A stretch of DNA of 64,000 bases from Paenibacillus harenae (GCF_030812415.1 NZ_JAUSST010000002.1:310001-374000); one strand, 5' to 3'; shown: positions 16,062 through 25,036, counted from the stretch's first letter. Translations and numbers: made by a program. Notes: generated by a model from the letters alone, not told the origin.

Positions 16062-17159
16062 ATGGAACGACGAAAGAAGACGCTGGGCTGGTTGATCGGG
16101 CTGTTTTTCACGCTCCTTCTTGCGCTTACGTTTCTGTCCAACACCATTCAGGGGTTGTCGCTGCCTAAGGTATCCGTCCAGAAGCCGGATATGGGAGGTC
16201 TCGACCTGAACGTTACGGGCGACGGCTTCCTTCAGCCTGCGCATACCGCGCAGCTTTTTGCGGAAGGGGATTGGAAGGTAGAGGAGATTCTCAAAAAAAA
16301 GAACGACCGGGTGAAACGAGGCGACGCACTCGTTACGTTCGATACCGCTTCGACGAGAAGAACGCTGCAGGACGAGAAAACCCGCTACGAGCAGCAAAAG
16401 CTGCAGATGGCCAAGATGATGGATCAGATGAAAGCCGTGCTGAGCAGCGAGGATTCCGCCGGCGCCGATAATCAGAAGCGCGACCTCGAGAGCCACAAGC
16501 TGGATATGCAAGTCCAGGAGCGAAAAATTGCCGATCTGGAGAAGCAAATCGCGGAGGGCGGTACGTTGAAAGCCCCTGTGGACGGCATCGTGATTAACGT
16601 CAACGCATCGGAAGGAGCGGTTGCCAGCCGGGGACAGCCCATTGTCGAGATCGCCGACGATGCTGCCGGTTACCAGTTCTCCATCGTGGCGGACAGCAAC
16701 GACGCTTCCATGCTGCGCATCGGCGACAAAGTGAGAGTGCAGTTGGACGAAGAACCGAGAAGAAGCATCGAAGGATTTATTTCGGATATCGAAGATGCGC
16801 CGACGGGCGGCAATGACGAAAGCACGGACGGCACGAACGAGACCATAACGTTCGACGTGACGGATGCCAAGCTGCAGCCGGGCTTGAAGGCTTACGTAAG
16901 CATCTCCAACCAGAGCCGTTCCATGGGAATGCAAATTCCGAAGTCCGTACTGGAGCAGGACAATAACGGTTATTTCGTGTACACCGTCATGGAAAAAGAC
17001 GGGCCGCTCGGCACCGCTTATTACGCCGTCAAAACATACGTCACGATCAGAGACGAGAACGGAGATACGGCGGTTACGGATGGGCTGCTGCCTGACGAGC
17101 CGTTCATTACGGAATCCAGCGAACCGATCAGCGATGGAGATCGCGTCCGCTATTCCTAA
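16062..17159 (+). CDS. HlyD-like membrane-fusion adaptor protein
   Basis: This protein of about 365 residues has an N-terminal membrane anchor (LGWLIGLFFTLLLALTFL), a biotinyl-lipoyl-like half domain (GDWKVEEILKKKNDRVKRGD ALVTFDTA) and a coiled coil at about 100-170 (RYEQQKLQMAKMMDQMKAV). A second half-lipoyl motif (LKAPVDGIVINVNASEGAV) and beta-barrel segments follow. Family members bridge exporters to the outside; here the gene sits between importer permeases and a binding protein, with no exporter nearby. Start: ATG 16062 is preferred because the ATG at 16050 touches the SD AAAGGAGG (16041-16048). An extracellular scaffold or substrate-handling role is inference. Confidence 0.85.
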   Translation: MERRKKTLGWLIGLFFTLLLALTFLSNTIQGLSLPKVSVQKPDMGGLDLNVTGDGFLQPAHTAQLFAEGDWKVEEILKKKNDRVKRGDALVTFDTASTRRTLQDEKTRYEQQKLQMAKMMDQMKAVLSSEDSAGADNQKRDLESHKLDMQVQERKIADLEKQIAEGGTLKAPVDGIVINVNASEGAVASRGQPIVEIADDAAGYQFSIVADSNDASMLRIGDKVRVQLDEEPRRSIEGFISDIEDAPTGGNDESTDGTNETITFDVTDAKLQPGLKAYVSISNQSRSMGMQIPKSVLEQDNNGYFVYTVMEKDGPLGTAYYAVKTYVTIRDENGDTAVTDGLLPDEPFITESSEPISDGDRVRYS

Positions 17160-17190
17160 ATAATGCGAATGATACTGAGGAGGAAACAAA

Positions 17191-18612
17191 ATGAGGAAGA
17201 GAGCAAAGGTTTGGAAATCGACAGCGTGGTTAGTACTGTGCGCCGCGCTAGCAGCGTGCTCGAGCGGCAATGACGGCAAGGAAACGAACGGGTCTCCCGC
17301 ACCGGGCGACAACTCGGCCAAAACGGAAGACGGCAAAACCGTCATTTCGATGTCGGTCCTGACGAGTGACCGTTTCCTGATGGAGGCGGAGCAGAAGTTC
17401 GAGCAGCTTCATCCCGATATCGACGTCCAAATCAACGAGCTCGTGCCCGCGGACACGAGCGGCGGCGGCAAAATCGTCATGATGCAAGGCGCGGAAACGG
17501 GACCGAAGCCGGAGGATGTGGACAAGTACGCAAGCAGCGTCAATGCGGCGCTAATGTCGGGCAATGCGTCGGACATTATCTCGGCGGAGTATTTGCCGAT
17601 CGATAAATATATAGAAAAGGGGCTTCTTGGCGATTGGGACGAATGGGCAAGCAAGGATGGCAGTTTCAACAAAACCGATTATTACGAAAAGGTGATGAGC
17701 GGCGTTTCTGGAGGTGAGGGCTGGTTTGGCGTTCCGACCTCCTTTTCGCTCGACGTCATGCTCGGCGACGACTCTCTGCTGGAGCAGAACAGTCTGAACG
17801 ATGCGACATGGACATGGGATCAGTTCGTCGACCTTCTGGCGAAGACGAAGACGGACGGCAAATACGGCATGTCGATGATCAAGCCCGAAACGCTGCTTAA
17901 ATACGTAACCGAATCGGTGTACGCGCAGCTCGTGAAGAAAGAAGGCAACAACGTCTCCTTCGATGAACAGGCTTTCCGCGCCTATATGGAGAAAGTCAAG
18001 AAGCTGTACGATGAAGGCTTGGCTACTCCGGAGATGATGGGACCGGAAAATACGGCCTTCCGCCTGCTCAGCATGGATTCTCCGATGAATGCGCTCTTGA
18101 TGCCGCAGATGGAAGGGAAATCGAAAGCGATGCTCACTCCGCCGGCTTCCGGCACGGACGAGGGCTTGCCGTTCAAATCAAGCCAGGTGCTCGCCCTGAA
18201 TGAGAAATCGGATGTAAAGGAAGCCGCTTGGACATTCGTGAGCTATCTGCTGTCCGAAGAGATGCAGTCCTCGAGAGCGATGATGAATTTTCCCGTAAAC
18301 AAGGCGGCTTTAGCTAATGGACTCGCTTCAACGAAAGAAATGATCGAAGGAGGAGGAAACGGCGAAGGAGGCAAAAAAGCAAGCATCAGGCTTAGAGGCA
18401 AGGACGGCGAGGAAATGACGCCGACGATAAGCGAAGAGGATATGGCGCGCGTTACCGCTTTAATGCCTGAGGTTGGCAAATACGCCAATATCGATTCCAA
18501 GGTGCTGAGTATGATTAGCGAGGAATCGGCCGCTTACTTTACCGGCGGCAAATCGGCCGACGCGGTAGCCAAATCATTGTCAAACCGGATCAACACTTAT
18601 TTGAACGAATAG
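17191..18612 (+). CDS. ABC transporter sugar-binding lipoprotein
   Basis: This 473-residue binding protein starts at ATG 17191 with GAGGAGG upstream. The lipobox ends at Cys23 (LAAC). Family 1 features include FEQLHPDIDVQ near residue 70, FGVPTSFSLDVMLGD and the hinge TWTWDQFVDLL. The C-terminal lobe contains a glycine-rich stretch (EGGGNGEGGKKASIRLRG) that looks like a flexible insertion. It is the last gene of the operon that includes the HlyD-like adaptor and presumably delivers substrate to the permeases at 14289 and 15161. Confidence 0.9.
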   Translation: MRKRAKVWKSTAWLVLCAALAACSSGNDGKETNGSPAPGDNSAKTEDGKTVISMSVLTSDRFLMEAEQKFEQLHPDIDVQINELVPADTSGGGKIVMMQGAETGPKPEDVDKYASSVNAALMSGNASDIISAEYLPIDKYIEKGLLGDWDEWASKDGSFNKTDYYEKVMSGVSGGEGWFGVPTSFSLDVMLGDDSLLEQNSLNDATWTWDQFVDLLAKTKTDGKYGMSMIKPETLLKYVTESVYAQLVKKEGNNVSFDEQAFRAYMEKVKKLYDEGLATPEMMGPENTAFRLLSMDSPMNALLMPQMEGKSKAMLTPPASGTDEGLPFKSSQVLALNEKSDVKEAAWTFVSYLLSEEMQSSRAMMNFPVNKAALANGLASTKEMIEGGGNGEGGKKASIRLRGKDGEEMTPTISEEDMARVTALMPEVGKYANIDSKVLSMISEESAAYFTGGKSADAVAKSLSNRINTYLNE

Positions 18613-18635
18613 CCGCAAAAGCCTTGAAGGCGTGC

Positions 18636-18680
18636 AAAGGGGTTGTCCTAAAAGCTACTGGCTTAGGGATAGCCCCTTTC
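18636..18680 (+). terminator. Hairpin after binding-protein operon
   Basis: AAAGGGG (18636-18642) pairs with CCCCTTT (18673-18679), and inner TCCTAA pairs with TTAGGGA. There is no long T run, so termination strength is uncertain. Its GTTGTCCTAAAAG end resembles the inverted repeat ends at 41912. Confidence 0.5.
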
Positions 18681-18705
18681 TGCGTATGCAGCTAACCTCT
18701 GGCTG

Positions 18706-18731
18706 CTATGTTGGATTTTTGCAGTAACTTT
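18706..18731 (-). repeat. 26-bp dispersed intergenic repeat, single copy
   Basis: This is a reverse-orientation copy: it starts CTATGTTGGAT, has TGCA in the middle and ends TAACTTT on the plus strand. It lies between two convergent transcription units, just beyond the hairpin at 18636. Confidence 0.8.
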
Positions 18732-18800
18732 GGCGGAATGAATGGTGGTGGGTAAAAACCCGTTTGTTTTGTTTTTGTTCTTTCCTGAGCGGGGGGACGT

Positions 18801-19016
18801 TCATTTTTGCGCAAAAGACAGCCCTCGCTCTTTGAGAGCTTCTTTCAGTATTCTAATCCCTTTAGGTCCAACGCCATGCAGCTTAAGGAGGTCGGCCTCC
18901 GTCACTTTCGTGAATTGCTGAAGCCTGAAATATCCGGCCGCCGTAAGCGCGCGGGTAGCAGGGCTGCTGATCTTAGGCAAATCGCTTTGTTCAGTCGGCT
19001 TGTTCAATGGATCCAT
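18801..19016 (-). CDS. Small helix-hairpin-helix protein, RNA polymerase alpha-CTD-like
   Basis: This 71-residue protein contains RALTAAGYFRLQQFTKVTEA and LLKLHGVGPKGIRILKEAL. This is the helix-hairpin-helix fold seen in the C-terminal domain of RNA polymerase alpha and in short stand-alone DNA-binding proteins. An AAAGGAG SD precedes the ATG. It starts 16 bases after the AraC gene upstream on the same strand, so the two form an operon. Function is unknown; non-specific DNA binding is likely. Confidence 0.75.
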   Translation of the reverse strand: MDPLNKPTEQSDLPKISSPATRALTAAGYFRLQQFTKVTEADLLKLHGVGPKGIRILKEALKERGLSFAQK

Positions 19017-19032
19017 TTAAAAACACTCCTTT

Positions 19033-19968
19033 CTATTCGATAATCGTTTGAACTTTCGACCCGCTGCGCATGTGCAGCTTGAATTCCCTAGGCGAGCATC
19101 CGTTGTGGCGCTTGAATAACTTGTAAAATTGGGCCATGTTGGTGATGCCGACCTCGCAGCTCACATCCATAATGTTGAGGTCGCTGGTCAACAACAGAAG
19201 CTCGGCTTTCTTGATCCGTTTGTAGTTGACGTATTCCACGAAGGAAAGCCCCATCGTTTTCTTGAAATATTTGATAAAATAATGATAGCTTAAATTAAGC
19301 AGCGCACACGCATCCTCGACTCCGATTTTTTCATACAGATGCATGTCTATATAGTCAAGCACCGGCCTAAATCGAAGTAATTCCGATTCCCCGGTATCGT
19401 TCAACACGTTGCGGGTATCGCTTCTTAATAATAAGAGAATGAGACGCTTGATCGCAGCGCTGACGGCAATTTCATAACCTCTCGTTCGCGTTTGCGATTC
19501 CTGGAAAATATCCATAATGAACGCATGAGCATCCCGTTTCACGGACTCGTTGCCATCGAAAATATAGTTTAGGTTATCCAGCGGTTCCGTATGCTCGGAG
19601 AAGCAAGATAAATACGGCATGGTGCTCTGGTCAAAATGTTTGCCCAGATCGATCTGGAACACGACGTAGTGCAGGTTGTCGGCAAAAGGCTTGTGGGAAC
19701 GGTGCGGCTGGGAAGCTCCCAATACCATCACGTCGCCCGGCCCGAGGACCACGTATCCGTGTTTGCTTTGTACGCCTAAACGCCCGTCCAGCATGGCTAA
19801 AAATTCGACTTCTTTATGATAATGCCACGGGTGATTCTCCACTGGACCATAATGGCTTTCATTCGAGCAGATTTCCCATATTTTCAGAAACAGCAGCGGA
19901 TTCTGATAGATGACCTCTTCATTGATAGCCTCGGCATTCGTGTCCATGTAAGTTTCGATGAATGGCAT
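19033..19968 (-). CDS. AraC-family transcriptional regulator with cupin sensor
   Basis: This 311-residue regulator has an N-terminal cupin-like sensor at about 30-130 (HPWHYHKEVEFLAMLDG, VVLGPGDVMVLG). Its two HTH motifs lie in the last 100 residues (GVEDACALLNLSYHYFIKYFKK, then DVSCEVGITNMAQFYKLFKRH). ATG 19968 has GGAGG 8 bases upstream. It is divergent from the ThuA-like gene at 20110 and probably controls it in response to a small ligand such as a sugar. Confidence 0.9.
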   Translation of the reverse strand: MPFIETYMDTNAEAINEEVIYQNPLLFLKIWEICSNESHYGPVENHPWHYHKEVEFLAMLDGRLGVQSKHGYVVLGPGDVMVLGASQPHRSHKPFADNLHYVVFQIDLGKHFDQSTMPYLSCFSEHTEPLDNLNYIFDGNESVKRDAHAFIMDIFQESQTRTRGYEIAVSAAIKRLILLLLRSDTRNVLNDTGESELLRFRPVLDYIDMHLYEKIGVEDACALLNLSYHYFIKYFKKTMGLSFVEYVNYKRIKKAELLLLTSDLNIMDVSCEVGITNMAQFYKLFKRHNGCSPREFKLHMRSGSKVQTIIE

Positions 19969-20109
19969 GTCATTACCTCCTAGAGAGCATACGCTTTAAG
20001 AAGTATAACACTTTTGAATACAAAAGAGGCATGATTCGGCATTCCCATGAGGAGCCGTGTTTTCTATACTTGGACTAACGATATCAATAACAAAGGAGCG
20101 TTCTTCAAT

Positions 20110-20832
20110 ATGGTAAAGGTAACGGTTTGGAACGAAAATCGTCATGAGAAAAGAAATCCGCTAGTCGGCGAAATATATCCCGAGGGCATTCATGGCACAA
20201 TCGCATCTTTTTTGAAGGAAGCTGGATATACGGCAGGGACGGCTACTTTGGATGAGCCGGAGCACGGTTTGACGGATGATGTATTGAACAATACCGATGT
20301 GTTAATTTGGTGGGGGCATCTTGCGCACGACGAAGTAAAGGACGAGATCGTTCAAAAGGTTCGTCAGCGCGTATTGGACGGGATGGGGCTGATCGTCCTT
20401 CACTCGGGGCATTTCTCCAAAATTTTCAAGGTTCTTATGGGTACGAGCTGCGATCTGAAATGGCGCGAAGCCGACGAGAAAGAGCGTCTGTGGGTCGTGG
20501 CGCCAAGCCATCCGATCGCGGAAGGCATCGCCGAATATATCGAGCTCGAGAAGGAAGAAATGTACGGCGAGCATTTTGACATTCCCGCTCCGGACGAGCT
20601 GATCTTCACAAGCTGGTTCGAAGGCGGGGAGGTGTTCCGCAGCGGCTGCACCTTCATCCGCGGCAACGGCAAAGTGTTTTATTTCAGGCCGGGTCACGAA
20701 ACGTATCCTACCTATTACAACAAAGACGTTCAGCGCGTCATTGCGAATGCCGTGAAATGGGCTAAGCCGGTAGAGCGTAATCGTCCTGTGTACGGCAATG
20801 CGCAGCCGCTGGAGACGATCAAAGCGAAATAA
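20110..20832 (+). CDS. ThuA-like family protein
   Basis: This 240-residue protein of the ThuA (trehalose utilization) family has a class-I glutamine-amidotransferase-like fold: [38 protein letters not shown] and [20 protein letters not shown] stands 10 bases before ATG 20110; the frame is open upstream but without an SD. Members occur in disaccharide 3-keto-oxidation clusters, but biochemical roles are poorly defined. It is divergent from an AraC regulator and followed by a terminator, so it is a single-gene unit. Confidence 0.88.
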   Translation: MVKVTVWNENRHEKRNPLVGEIYPEGIHGTIASFLKEAGYTAGTATLDEPEHGLTDDVLNNTDVLIWWGHLAHDEVKDEIVQKVRQRVLDGMGLIVLHSGHFSKIFKVLMGTSCDLKWREADEKERLWVVAPSHPIAEGIAEYIELEKEEMYGEHFDIPAPDELIFTSWFEGGEVFRSGCTFIRGNGKVFYFRPGHETYPTYYNKDVQRVIANAVKWAKPVERNRPVYGNAQPLETIKAK

Positions 20833-20849
20833 TGCTCGTTTAATGAAGG

Positions 20850-20888
20850 AAGACGCTGGAACGATACGTTCCGGCGTCTTTTGTTATT
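20850..20888 (+). terminator. Terminator after ThuA-like gene
   Basis: The stem AAGACGC/GCGTCTT is extended by GGAACG/CGTTCC around a short loop, and TTTTGTTATTT follows. Confidence 0.85.
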
Positions 20889-20981
20889 TAAGATTGTTTT
20901 TGATTCATTTTATGTTATTGTTAAAAGAGGTTTGGATTTTTTTGGATGGTTGATAGGTCCACAAAGTCCCCAAAACAGCGA

Positions 20982-21007
20982 AAAGTTGATGCAATTATCC
21001 AACATAG
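20982..21007 (+). repeat. 26-bp dispersed intergenic repeat, with degenerate partner
   Basis: The copy opens AAAGTTGATGCA and ends ATCCAACATAG. The 25 bases before it resemble the spacer of the 41775-41851 array (CCCCAAAACA against CCCCAAACAA). A weak inverse partner containing TTTGGATTTTTTT lies near 20929-20955. Confidence 0.7.
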
Positions 21008-21047
21008 CCCAACGCTAATTAGGTTTTCGTAGAATAGGGAGTGTCTT

Positions 21048-22241
21048 ATGGCCAAAAAAATCTTATTGATTCTGCTGTTTACATGCTTGATGACATCCGT
21101 ATCTGTCGTTTCCGCGGCGGATAAGCAGGTCCGATTGTACGTTAATGATATCGAAATCAAAACGATCGAACCGATTATTAAAGCAGGCGTTACGTATGTG
21201 CCTTTTCGCCAGTTTTTCGAAGCGTTAGGTTACACAGTTGGATATAATGCTGAAGCTAAAGAGGTATCAGGCCGTAAGCCAGGTTCAGAAATTAAATATT
21301 GGCTTGGTGAAGATATCGTCGAGCATAACGGTCAAGGTTATTGGTTCTTTGAAGAGGCACCTTTCATTCAGGGACAAGTATATTTCCCGCTCCGATTCAT
21401 CGGCGACATTATAGGTTATTCGGCACGTTACGACAAGCAACAGCATACGGTTAACCTTACGCAATTCGGTTACGGTCAAGAACAAGCCATTCGTGAGCTT
21501 CTAACGAAATATTACCGAAATTTTAGTCCGAAACTATTAACTTCTGACAATCTTGAATTAGGGTACTATAATCTAGAGTTTGAATATGATGCCGATAAAC
21601 CGTCAAGCGAGATTCCAGTAAGAGATTTTGTCATAACAATTAATACAATTGATTATAGTGCCATGAATGAGGCTGCTCTTCATGTGACTTATACCGAGAA
21701 TACACAAGTAATGAATCAAAAGGAAGAATTTGCGCTAACTATTCGGCAAGAAGAAGGCATGTGGAAAATAGCCAAATCAACAATGATGTCTAGCACTTCG
21801 GAGTTGCCGAGCGATATTAATGAAACTGCAAAAGCAATTTTAGTCGATCATTATGATGAGCAAGAAGCTGTGCTATCGGATCTTAGAACGTATTACAAAG
21901 TTAGTAATGAGGAAAACTATGAACTAACCTATCAATATACATCTCCCTTATTTATTGATCATTGGAATAGTGCAATGGTTGATCCTCGAAGGACATGGGA
22001 CGATGTATTAAGAGTGAATTTTATGATATCGGATGAGAGGGTAAAGTTATCCAAAGAACGCGTCGTTTTTCTAGGCGAGAAGGAAGCGGTCGTTCATGGC
22101 TTTATTGATTGGATCGATTTAACACAGGACATAGCAGAAGGCGATATTGTATATGAGGCGCTCATATATATGGATTATGCCAATGGGCATTGGAATTATC
22201 ATTATGAGTATGATCTCGAACAAGGCTTTAACGATTGGTAA
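21048..22241 (+). CDS. Secreted stalk-domain (copper amine oxidase N-terminal-like) protein
   Basis: This 397-residue exported protein has a signal peptide ending SAADKQ. Residues about 25-145 form a stalk domain of the copper-amine-oxidase-N type (KAGVTYVPFRQFFEALGY, GQVYFPLRFIGDIIGY). The rest looks like two NTF2-like units, the first beginning EQAIRELLTKYYRNF, and has no catalytic motif I recognise. Its codon use is clearly more AT-rich than that of neighbours, suggesting separate origin. It stands alone between terminators, so neighbours give no hint of function. Confidence 0.75.
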   Translation: MAKKILLILLFTCLMTSVSVVSAADKQVRLYVNDIEIKTIEPIIKAGVTYVPFRQFFEALGYTVGYNAEAKEVSGRKPGSEIKYWLGEDIVEHNGQGYWFFEEAPFIQGQVYFPLRFIGDIIGYSARYDKQQHTVNLTQFGYGQEQAIRELLTKYYRNFSPKLLTSDNLELGYYNLEFEYDADKPSSEIPVRDFVITINTIDYSAMNEAALHVTYTENTQVMNQKEEFALTIRQEEGMWKIAKSTMMSSTSELPSDINETAKAILVDHYDEQEAVLSDLRTYYKVSNEENYELTYQYTSPLFIDHWNSAMVDPRRTWDDVLRVNFMISDERVKLSKERVVFLGEKEAVVHGFIDWIDLTQDIAEGDIVYEALIYMDYANGHWNYHYEYDLEQGFNDW

Positions 22242-22295
22242 CTGCTCGTTGACGAGTTGTTTTTACGAATGTGGTCTATTTCCGATCATCTTTTC

Positions 22296-22323
22296 AACCA
22301 CTTCAATCGAAGTGGTTTTTTTA
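22296..22323 (+). terminator. Terminator after stalk-domain gene
   Basis: AACCACTTC and GAAGTGGTT pair around AATC and are followed by seven T. Confidence 0.92.
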
Positions 22324-22431
22324 TATGGGCAGAAGGTACATTTTGAAAAAGAATAAATTTGGCTGCGAGTGGGAAAATACTACAACGAATACTGGAATTC
22401 TAAAATCTACTAAACAATTAAGGAGTCGCAT

Positions 22432-23691
22432 ATGGTCAATGATCGGGGCAAGGCAGCGTTATTTCCTAAATCGGGCGGGCCGTACAGCGGTCTGTTTTTT
22501 ATTGCGGGATATGACCAGGTGAATGAAAGCTTTATCGCAGGCTTGCAAGAGGATTCGAACACCGTTCAAGTGGGGTCATTCAGCGGAGGGCTGCGCCCGG
22601 AGGAAAAACAAACGCTTATCCAGACGATCATGGCGAATCGAATCGATAACGTCGATAGCAAGGTGGTCCGGATCAAGCCCGGCATATGCGTGGAACTTCA
22701 GTTTGAATCGGTGGAAAACAATCGGTTGATGCAGCCGGCCTTCCGAACCTTTCGCCTAACCGCACGCTGGACGGAATGCACGTGGAACAAGCTGATTATC
22801 GATAACGCACCTGTCTCGGGCGATGTGACTATTACCCATCCCGATAAAATGATATGGCCAGAGTCACGCATCGACAAGGAAGCGTATGCAGCGTATCTGC
22901 TGCAGATTTCGCCGTTGATGATGCCTTTCTTGCGCAATCGGATCTTGACGACCATACGGTATCCCCATGGCGTTCCGGGCGAATCCTTTTATCAGAAGAA
23001 CCGTCCGGATTACGCCCCCGATTTCGTTCGATCCGAGACCGTCGGCGGCATCAATTATATCGTATGCAACGATTTGTCGACGCTGTTGTGGCTGGGCAAT
23101 CAAGCCGCAATCGAATTTCATACCCCTTTTCATACCATCGGGATGGAAAAACCGCTCGACATCGTATTCGATTTGGACCCGCCCAGCGAAGACAAGCTCT
23201 CTCTCGCCATTAAAGCCGCAATAGAGATGAAAACGGTATTCGACGGCTTCGGCATTGTCAGCTACCCCAAGTTGACAGGCGGAAAAGGAATGCAGATTCA
23301 TATTCCGCTCGGCCGCGATTCTGCTTTGACTTATGAGGATGCGAGAGTTTTTACGGCGTTTATCGCGAAGTACGTGACGGAAAAGCATCCGGAGGATTTT
23401 ACGACGGAACGGCTGAAGAAAAACAGGGGAAACCGACTATATGTGGATTATGTCCAGCATGCCCCGGGAAAAACGATGATTTGTCCTTACTCCGCAAGAG
23501 GACGAGTTGGAGCGACGGTGGCGGCGCCGCTTTATTGGGAAGAGGTAAACGGGCGGTTAACCGCGGAAGCCTATACGGTTCGGACGGTTCTGGACAGGCT
23601 TGCGGCCAAAGCTTGTCCGATGCATGATTTCTGGGAGCAGGACAATACTCGGATATTAAGTCAGCTCATCCTGAAGCTTAAACAAACGTAA
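22432..23691 (+). CDS. LigD-type NHEJ polymerase with ligase OB-fold remnant
   Basis: This 419-residue protein has a C-terminal primase-polymerase domain (about 125-415) like that of bacterial DNA ligase D. It shows the metal-binding DLD (Asp247, Asp249 in IVFDLDPP), TGGKGMQIHIPL, NRLYVDYVQHAPGKT and CPYSARGRVGA. Residues about 15-115 (GLFFIAGYD, VGSFSGGL, VELQFESVE) resemble the OB-fold that normally closes an ATP-dependent DNA ligase. The nucleotidyltransferase domain with its KxDG lysine is absent, as is any trace of it upstream. The start ATG has TAAGGAG. A role in end-joining repair is likely, but no Ku gene is in the window. Confidence 0.85.
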   Translation: MVNDRGKAALFPKSGGPYSGLFFIAGYDQVNESFIAGLQEDSNTVQVGSFSGGLRPEEKQTLIQTIMANRIDNVDSKVVRIKPGICVELQFESVENNRLMQPAFRTFRLTARWTECTWNKLIIDNAPVSGDVTITHPDKMIWPESRIDKEAYAAYLLQISPLMMPFLRNRILTTIRYPHGVPGESFYQKNRPDYAPDFVRSETVGGINYIVCNDLSTLLWLGNQAAIEFHTPFHTIGMEKPLDIVFDLDPPSEDKLSLAIKAAIEMKTVFDGFGIVSYPKLTGGKGMQIHIPLGRDSALTYEDARVFTAFIAKYVTEKHPEDFTTERLKKNRGNRLYVDYVQHAPGKTMICPYSARGRVGATVAAPLYWEEVNGRLTAEAYTVRTVLDRLAAKACPMHDFWEQDNTRILSQLILKLKQT

Positions 23692-23810
23692 GGAAGAAAG
23701 ACCGCAAAAAAACAATATTTTTGGTTAACAATCCTACATTACTGGCGACTTAAGGAAGCTATAATGTGCCTATGACATCCAAAGTTCATAGGGAAAGAAG
23801 GTTAACTATT

Positions 23811-24962
23811 ATGTTGGTTCAGAACGAGCAAGCTTGGTTGAAAGAAGTCATCGCTAAGATTACAGCTAAGATGGAATGGGTCAGCGAGAAATCGAAGCAT
23901 AAAATACCGTACACGACGATTGACGGAACGCATGACGATAGAGCGACCGAGAATCCGTCGGGGGCGGATGCGGACGGCATCAATTGGTGGACGAACGGCT
24001 TCTGGGGCGGCATGATGTGGCTGATGCATCATGAAACGGGCAATGATAAATACAAGGAAATCGCTCAAATATCCGAAACGAAGCTGGATCGGTGCTTTGA
24101 GGATTACTACGGGCTTCATCACGATGTCGGCTTCATGTGGCTGCCGACCAGCGTAGCCAACTATAAAGTAACGCAAAACCCGGAATCCCGCAAAAGAGCG
24201 CTTCATGCCGCCAACCTGCTGGCAGGCCGCTTCAACCTGGCGGGAGGTTTCATTCGTGCATGGAACGATCTTGACGAAGGGGATACGAGAGGCTGGGCGA
24301 TCGTCGATTGCATGTTCAATATCCCTCTCCTGTACTGGGCTACGGAAGAAACGGGCGATCCTCGTTACAAGCAGATCGCAATGAGACATGCGGATACGGC
24401 GATGACCGCTTTCGTTAGACCGGATGGTTCGGTGAACCATATCGTTGAATTTGATCCTTTCAATGGCGGCATTGTAAAGACATATGGCGGACAAGGCTAC
24501 GAGGAGGGCTCTTCCTGGACGAGAGGCCAAACTTGGGCGCTGTATGGCTTCATGATGAGCTATATTCATACCGGCAAGGAAGAATATCTGCATACGGCCA
24601 AACGCATCGCGCACTATTTCATGGCTAATATTCCGGCAGACGGCGTCATTCCGGTCGACTTCAGACAACCGGCCGAACCGAAGCTGGAGGACGACACGGC
24701 TGCGGCGATCGCCGCTTGCGGATTGATCGAGATCGCTAAGGCGGTAGGGCCATACGAGCAAAGCGTCTACTTGGATGCGGCGGTCAAGCTGCTTAAGACG
24801 CTGGACTCGCGAATCGACTGGACGGAGGAATCGGATAGCTTGGTGCAGAAAGGGTCCGCGGCCTATTATGCCAAGGCGCATCATCAGCCGATTATTTACG
24901 GCGATTATTATTTCATCGAAGCGATCTTCAAGCTGAAGGGCAATGACTTGTATTTGTGGTAA
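23811..24962 (+). CDS. GH88 unsaturated glucuronyl/galacturonyl hydrolase
   Basis: This 383-residue cytoplasmic protein (no signal peptide) starts at ATG 23811 with GAAGG 9 bases upstream. Family features: an alpha/alpha-barrel, INWWTNGFWGGMMWLMH near residue 60, GFMWLPTSVANYK, the likely catalytic Asp166 in AIVDCMFNIPLLYW, EGSSWTRGQTWALYGF and EDDTAAAIAA. The family removes unsaturated uronic acids from the ends of oligosaccharides made by polysaccharide lyases, which fits the PL9 enzyme at 51.8 kb. A TATAAT stands at 23760-23765 with no clear -35 box. It is single, with its own terminator. Confidence 0.92.
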   Translation: MLVQNEQAWLKEVIAKITAKMEWVSEKSKHKIPYTTIDGTHDDRATENPSGADADGINWWTNGFWGGMMWLMHHETGNDKYKEIAQISETKLDRCFEDYYGLHHDVGFMWLPTSVANYKVTQNPESRKRALHAANLLAGRFNLAGGFIRAWNDLDEGDTRGWAIVDCMFNIPLLYWATEETGDPRYKQIAMRHADTAMTAFVRPDGSVNHIVEFDPFNGGIVKTYGGQGYEEGSSWTRGQTWALYGFMMSYIHTGKEEYLHTAKRIAHYFMANIPADGVIPVDFRQPAEPKLEDDTAAAIAACGLIEIAKAVGPYEQSVYLDAAVKLLKTLDSRIDWTEESDSLVQKGSAAYYAKAHHQPIIYGDYYFIEAIFKLKGNDLYLW

Positions 24963-24982
24963 TGACCGATGAATTGGACCCG

Positions 24983-25014
24983 GCATCCTCGCTGTCAGCG
25001 AGGGTGTCTTTTTT
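24983..25014 (+). terminator. Terminator after GH88 gene
   Basis: CATCCTCGCT pairs with AGCGAGGGTG around GTC and is followed by a T run. Confidence 0.9.
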
Positions 25015-25036
25015 CATCCATGCTGAATATAGGCAG

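Noticed and set aside
16023..17345. A 440-codon open frame on the minus strand opposite the HlyD-like gene
   Set aside because: It lies antisense to two convincing plus-strand genes, with low-complexity Leu/His/Arg-rich translation and no motif.
23802..24986. A 394-codon open frame on the minus strand opposite the GH88 gene
   Set aside because: It is a shadow of codon bias: it lies wholly antisense to a well-recognised gene, has no SD and resembles no known protein.
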